Both the position numbers and the translations under genes were made by a program. 64,000 bases of DNA from JAKOVR01 sp031415655 (GTDB lineage: Bacteria > Actinomycetota > Acidimicrobiia > Acidimicrobiales > Acidimicrobilacustridaceae), in NCBI GenBank assembly GCA_031415655.1, contig JANOSD010000025.1, positions 1-64,000 on the forward strand, written 5' to 3'. Below are positions 60,656 through 64,000 of the stretch, piece by piece (position 1 is the stretch's first letter; every line of letters starts with the position of its first letter). The notes under the pieces are model-generated. The model was given only the letters and a program-made list of their open reading frames with translations. It had not been told where the DNA came from and ran no database searches.

Positions 60656-61862
60656 CTACCGAGTCGCGTTGGCCGCCTTCCCACCGCCGAAGATCGAGGC
60701 GGCCACCAGGTCGGCGGCGTCGGCGTCCATCGACGGGGTGACGTGGCTATAGGTGTCGATGGTGACGGCGATCGTGGCGTGGCCCAGGCGGTCGCTCACG
60801 ATCTTCGGATAGATGCCAGATTTCAAAGCCAATGTCGCCCACGTATGACGAAGGTTGTGAACGCAGCGCAGCTTGGGGAGGCCGGCGGCCTTCACCTTCG
60901 TCTTGAAGCGGCGGCTGAACATGTCGGGGTGCTCGGGCTCGCCGTTCGGCTTACAGAAGACGAGGTTGTACGAGGCGTCCCACTGCTTACCCAAGGCCAG
61001 GCGCTCCTCGGCTGGCGCTTGTGCGCTCGCAGTACTTCGACCGTGCCAGGATCGAGCGCCACCGAGCGTCGACTGCGGTTCGACTTCGTCGGCTCGATCA
61101 CCAGGTTCGAATCGATGTTCAGCAACGACTGCGCTATCGACAGGCGACCGCGATCGAGATCGAGATCGGACCAGCGCAGACCGAACAGCTCACCGCGACG
61201 CATTCCCGTGGTGGCCAGGACGACATACGCCGCGTACAGCCGATCGTCCTCGACCGACGTGAGGAACGCGGAGAGCTCCTCGGCCGACCACGTCGCCGCT
61301 TCCTTGCAATCGACGGCCGGTGAGCGGGCGACGTGGGCGACGTTGCGCGGGATGAGCCCGAGGCGCTCGGCGTCGCTCAAGGCTCGATGCAGCACGACTT
61401 GGGCGTGCTTCACGGGCTTCGGCGACAGCGGCCCGCCGCGCTTGCCGCCCTCCTTCTGGATCCGGGCGTAGCAGGACTCGACCTGCAGCGGGAGGAGCGC
61501 CTGCAGCTTCACGGCGCCGAGCTGCTTGGTCAGCCGCTTCACCGACGAGCCTTGTTGTAGCCGTGCCCCGTCGTGGCTCTCACCTGGGTGCGCCCATCGA
61601 GCAAAGTTGTCTCGATCCACCCGGCGAGGTACTCCCCGGCGCTCAGGCCGGTGGTCGACGCGTAGGTGCCGACCTCGACTGTGCCGAGCATCTCGCGCAG
61701 GGCCGCCTCGGCTTCCTTCTTGGTGGCAAACCCACCCCTGGTGCGCTGGCGGCGCTTGCCGCTGACAGGGTCGACGCCGACATCGACGACGTAGGTCCAG
61801 TTCTTCCGGCGGGAAGGAACAGGGCGCCGTGAAGGTCCCGAGACCGGATGCTCCACTCGCAT
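60656..61862 (-). pseudogene. Tyrosine recombinase (integrase), frameshifted
   Basis: The three parts lie in different frames. 61862 to ~61545 is the Arm-DNA-binding start (NWTYVVDVGVDPVSGKRRQR then TRGGFATKKEAEAALREML). ~61570 to ~61015 is the core-binding part and first catalytic Arg in TTGMRRGELFGLRW. ~61015 to 60656 holds the HxxR box VHNLRHTWATLAL and LGHATIAVTIDTYSHV with the catalytic Tyr. One base seems lost near 61550 and another near 61010. All active-site residues are otherwise present, so decay is recent, or the sequence has errors. Adjoins the tRNA-Leu 3' end, a classic attachment site. Confidence 0.88.
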
Positions 61863-61923
61863 TCCGAACTCCGGACCCCGCTCACGGGGAACCCGAAAAC
61901 CAAGACCATGCAGATCAGAGGGG

Positions 61924-62007
61924 TGCCCGGGGTGGGATTTGAACCCACACGACCTTGCGGTCTGGGGGGTTTAAGCCCCCTGCGGCTGCCAGTTACGCCA
62001 CCCGGGC
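61924..62007 (-). tRNA. tRNA-Leu (anticodon UAA)
   Basis: 84-nt class II tRNA read on the minus strand: acceptor GCCCGGG / CCCGGGC with discriminator A, anticodon stem-loop GGGGG CTTAAAC CCCCC (anticodon TAA), long variable arm AGACCGCAAGGTCGT, T-arm GTGGGTTCAAATCCCAC. CCA is not encoded. The integrase starts 61 bp past its 3' end. Confidence 0.97.
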
Positions 62008-62266
62008 AAGGGAGAGATTGTAGGCCGCAGAAGCTGTGCAGTTGTCCAACGATCCACCGGAGCGAAGCCGGATTGCCTCTCCCGGGGTGCGCCACGGGCA
62101 CGACGCCGGGCCGTTTGAGGTCGAGATCGAGCATCAGAGCCTGCAACCAGTTCCCCGCGGGCAACGTGACGATTGCCTGCCGAACTTTGCTGACTGGAGC
62201 GACAGGCTCGGAGCGAACCGCGAAGGGTGGGGCCACTGCGAAAGACAACGGCGGGAACAACGGCCC

Positions 62267-62659
62267 TCACGCTGCACTGATTCGTCTTGGGGTGACACCG
62301 GGCTCCGGGCCAGTCGATCCTCGCACCCCCCCTCCGGCGACGGCCTCCGTGCGTTCGGCCAAACCTGCGAGCTGCAATGCCGACCACAACGCTGCCCGAA
62401 CCCCAGCGGCATCGAGTACCGATAACTCGTTGGCCGCCACCACTCCTTCCACCATGTCGGCCAAGACCGCAGCCCACGGCCTTCCCTTGATGCGAACCGC
62501 CACAGTGACCTCTCCCGAGCGATGGCGTTGCAGGGTGCGTTCGGCCCCCGCGGCCCGCGGCGGCGACCGGAACGCCGGGGAAACGGGGAGGCCGAGCCGG
62601 CGGGCGGTAGAGCCGAGGGCTCGGACTGCGGTGGAGAATTGCAAGGAACGGGCTTCCAT
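62267..62659 (-). CDS. Conserved hypothetical protein
   Basis: 130 aa. RALGSTARRLGLPVSPAFRS, TLQRHRSGEVTVAVRIKGRP and AAVLADMVEGVVAANELSVL are a pattern I recall from a short actinobacterial protein that accompanies RecB-like nuclease genes. No catalytic motif. The 258 bp between it and the tRNA (62008-62266) hold nothing I can identify. Divergent from the nuclease gene. Confidence 0.7.
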   Translation of the reverse strand: MEARSLQFSTAVRALGSTARRLGLPVSPAFRSPPRAAGAERTLQRHRSGEVTVAVRIKGRPWAAVLADMVEGVVAANELSVLDAAGVRAALWSALQLAGLAERTEAVAGGGVRGSTGPEPGVTPRRISAA

Positions 62660-62798
62660 GGATCCATCATGCCCAGGGGGTGTGACAGTTAAGCGCTGTC
62701 CCGAGGTGCCCCGCCGTGTGCCTACCCTTCCGCAACGGGTTCACACCCGCCGAAACGCCGCAGATCCGCTCTCCCTCTCGCACGCCAGGCCCCTGCCC

Positions 62799-64000
62799 AT
62801 GCCCACACCCAAAGCCAAAGCCACGCCCAAGGCTTCGCCGCCAGAGGTAACTCCGCCCGACACCGATCACTCGGAAATGGAGATCAACGAACGGTCGTCC
62901 GACCTTGACCCCCAGGCCATCCAAGGATCGCCATCTACCCCGACGGACCCAATCGAAACCACGACCCCGCAAGTCCCGCAGGACCCGTCCGACGCGGTGG
63001 ACGCGGTGGACGCTCCCCAACTGGCCGACGCCAACGACGCCATCGCCATCGAGCCCCGCCCTGACCCTCGCCCAATCGATGGTCTCAATCCCGCCCAGAA
63101 TCGTTTGATCGCCTTGCTCGGCAACCGATCCGGGGCCGCCCCCGAATACCCCGCAACCTTCGCCCACCAGTTCCGAGCCGACCTCGAACATCACCTCCAG
63201 CCGATCGCCGATGCCATCCCGGCCGAGTCGGACAACCTCTGGGTAAACAAACACGACCTCAGCACGGTGCATGGCTGCGAGGTGCGCTTTCTGGCCGAGA
63301 AGGCGGAGGAGTTCGCGTGGACCGTACCGATGGCCCGGGGAACGGTCGCCCACAAAGCCATCGAGCTTCGCCTCGGATGGAGGGGTGAACCGTCGCCGAT
63401 GGAACTTGTGGACGAGGCTCTCGCCCGTTTGGAAGCCAACGATCGGGGTATCGGCGAGTTCCTCCAACGCGCCACCGAAGCCGACCTCGCCGAGTTGCGT
63501 ACCGAGAGCAACGAGCGGGTTGCCTCGTTCATGGAGATGTTTCCGCCGTTGAAACGCGAGTGGCGGCCCGTGGTTGAGGCTCGCATGCGGTCCGAACTGT
63601 GCGGCGATCGAATTGTGCTCAACGGCAAGGTCGACCTCACCCTGGGTCAGGCCAACGGCACCACGGCCCGCAAGGTCCTGATCGACTTCAAGACCGGCGG
63701 CCCCGCCCTCCAACACCGCGACGACCTCCGCTTCTACGCGTTGCTCGACACGTTGCGGGTGGGCGTGCCTCCGCGCATGCTTGCCACCGTCTACCTCGAA
63801 AGCGGTCGGATCGATGCCGAGGAGGTGTCCGAGGGAACCCTTGATGCCACCATCCGGCGTGTGGCCGATGGCGTCGCCCGCCTGGCTTCACTCGCCCGTG
63901 TGCCCGACGACGCCGCGTTCCGACCGGGCAAAGCTTGCCGATGGTGCCCGTTGTACGACTCGTGCGAACCGGGCCAGCAATTCATCGCGGAGGCCGACGC
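62799..64000 (+). CDS. Cas4/AddB-like PD-(D/E)XK nuclease with Fe-S cluster (3' end outside window)
   Basis: 400 codons to the window edge without a stop. A ~100-residue Pro/Asp-rich start (possibly not all translated) is followed by the RecB-type nuclease fold: KHDLSTVHGCEVRF (first cluster Cys), motif I region VAHKAIELRL, GKVDLTLG (catalytic Asp), LIDFKTGG (D-x-K) and CRWCPLYDSC (three further Cys, C-x2-C-x5-C). One upstream and three downstream Cys match the [4Fe-4S] nuclease domain of AddB and Cas4. No cas genes are near, so DNA repair is more likely. Confidence 0.85.
   Translation, partial: MPTPKAKATPKASPPEVTPPDTDHSEMEINERSSDLDPQAIQGSPSTPTDPIETTTPQVPQDPSDAVDAVDAPQLADANDAIAIEPRPDPRPIDGLNPAQNRLIALLGNRSGAAPEYPATFAHQFRADLEHHLQPIADAIPAESDNLWVNKHDLSTVHGCEVRFLAEKAEEFAWTVPMARGTVAHKAIELRLGWRGEPSPMELVDEALARLEANDRGIGEFLQRATEADLAELRTESNERVASFMEMFPPLKREWRPVVEARMRSELCGDRIVLNGKVDLTLGQANGTTARKVLIDFKTGGPALQHRDDLRFYALLDTLRVGVPPRMLATVYLESGRIDAEEVSEGTLDATIRRVADGVARLASLARVPDDAAFRPGKACRWCPLYDSCEPGQQFIAEAD

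Noticed and set aside
53745..61923. Second att copy of the tRNA-Leu 3' end
   Set aside because: Reading leftwards by eye I found only an 8-bp chance match (TGAACCCA) in the hairpin repeats; too short to call.
62667..63716. Long minus-strand frame of ~349 codons
   Set aside because: It is the antisense of the nuclease gene, whose + strand frame has the catalytic and cysteine motifs.
1..64000. CRISPR arrays, rRNA genes, insertion sequences, riboswitches
   Set aside because: No regularly spaced repeats, rRNA motifs or transposase genes were seen; no riboswitch core could be recognised by eye.

Overview
The window is high-GC, densely packed bacterial chromosome. It suggests an actinobacterium (Actinomycetota), most likely of the Acidimicrobiia/Ilumatobacter kind. 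The grounds are two F420-type LLM oxidoreductases, a PPOX-class flavin/F420 protein, an actinobacterial-style SUF cluster with a Rieske ferredoxin, many GTG starts and 4-nt start/stop overlaps, and two large PAS-GGDEF-EAL proteins. The taxon is an inference from gene content; there is no rRNA here to confirm it.

Layout. 1-9.2 kb (minus strand) is a SUF iron-sulfur assembly run: sufB, three small genes (a membrane-anchored protein, an FHA protein, a Cys-rich protein), sufD, a Rieske ferredoxin and sufC. Two GT39-like membrane glycosyltransferase paralogs follow; the second runs off the window. 9.4-17.2 kb holds a five-PAS GGDEF-EAL protein and a two-subunit ABC exporter coupled to an LLM oxidoreductase. 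17.3-21.3 kb carries a DUF2752 protein, a pentapeptide-repeat lipoprotein and a metallo-hydrolase. 21.3-28.5 kb mixes a gamma-carbonic-anhydrase-like protein, a flavin reductase, hydrolases, an ECF sigma factor with a membrane DUF4349 partner, mutY, an SGNH hydrolase and a MaoC hydratase. 28.5-33.1 kb holds a second GGDEF-EAL protein and a methylsuccinyl-CoA-dehydrogenase-like enzyme; with the MaoC protein it hints at ethylmalonyl-CoA chemistry. 33.4-41.7 kb has an orphan peptide-binding lipoprotein coupled to a third glycosyltransferase, then an SDR, and a TetR regulator divergent from a diiron protein across a clear operator. 41.8-53.7 kb has a DUF1501/DUF1800 pair, an LLM enzyme, a zinc-peptidase-like protein, a START-DUF5939 adenylate cyclase, a transglutaminase-like protein, a CpaB/SAF-like lipoprotein, and a MerR-DUF2071-secreted-protein operon.

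53.9-61.9 kb looks like an accessory region: a methyltransferase/membrane pair, orphan hypotheticals, a VapBC module, a RelE/Phd-type module, a two-gene minus-strand module, one intact XRE gene with two broken copies, and a repeated hairpin element. It ends in a frameshifted tyrosine integrase abutting the 3' end of a tRNA-Leu(UAA). This is the hallmark of a decaying tRNA-integrated island. Beyond the tRNA, 62.2-64 kb returns to conserved genes: a small conserved protein and the start of a Cas4/AddB-like Fe-S nuclease.

The most interesting items are the repeated XRE-linked hairpin with compensatory base changes, the 13-bp element shared by sufB and sufD, the internally duplicated glycosyltransferases, and the pentapeptide lipoprotein whose solenoid is interrupted by a recurring W/G/VG segment. 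No database search was possible. Family names come from motifs and recall.
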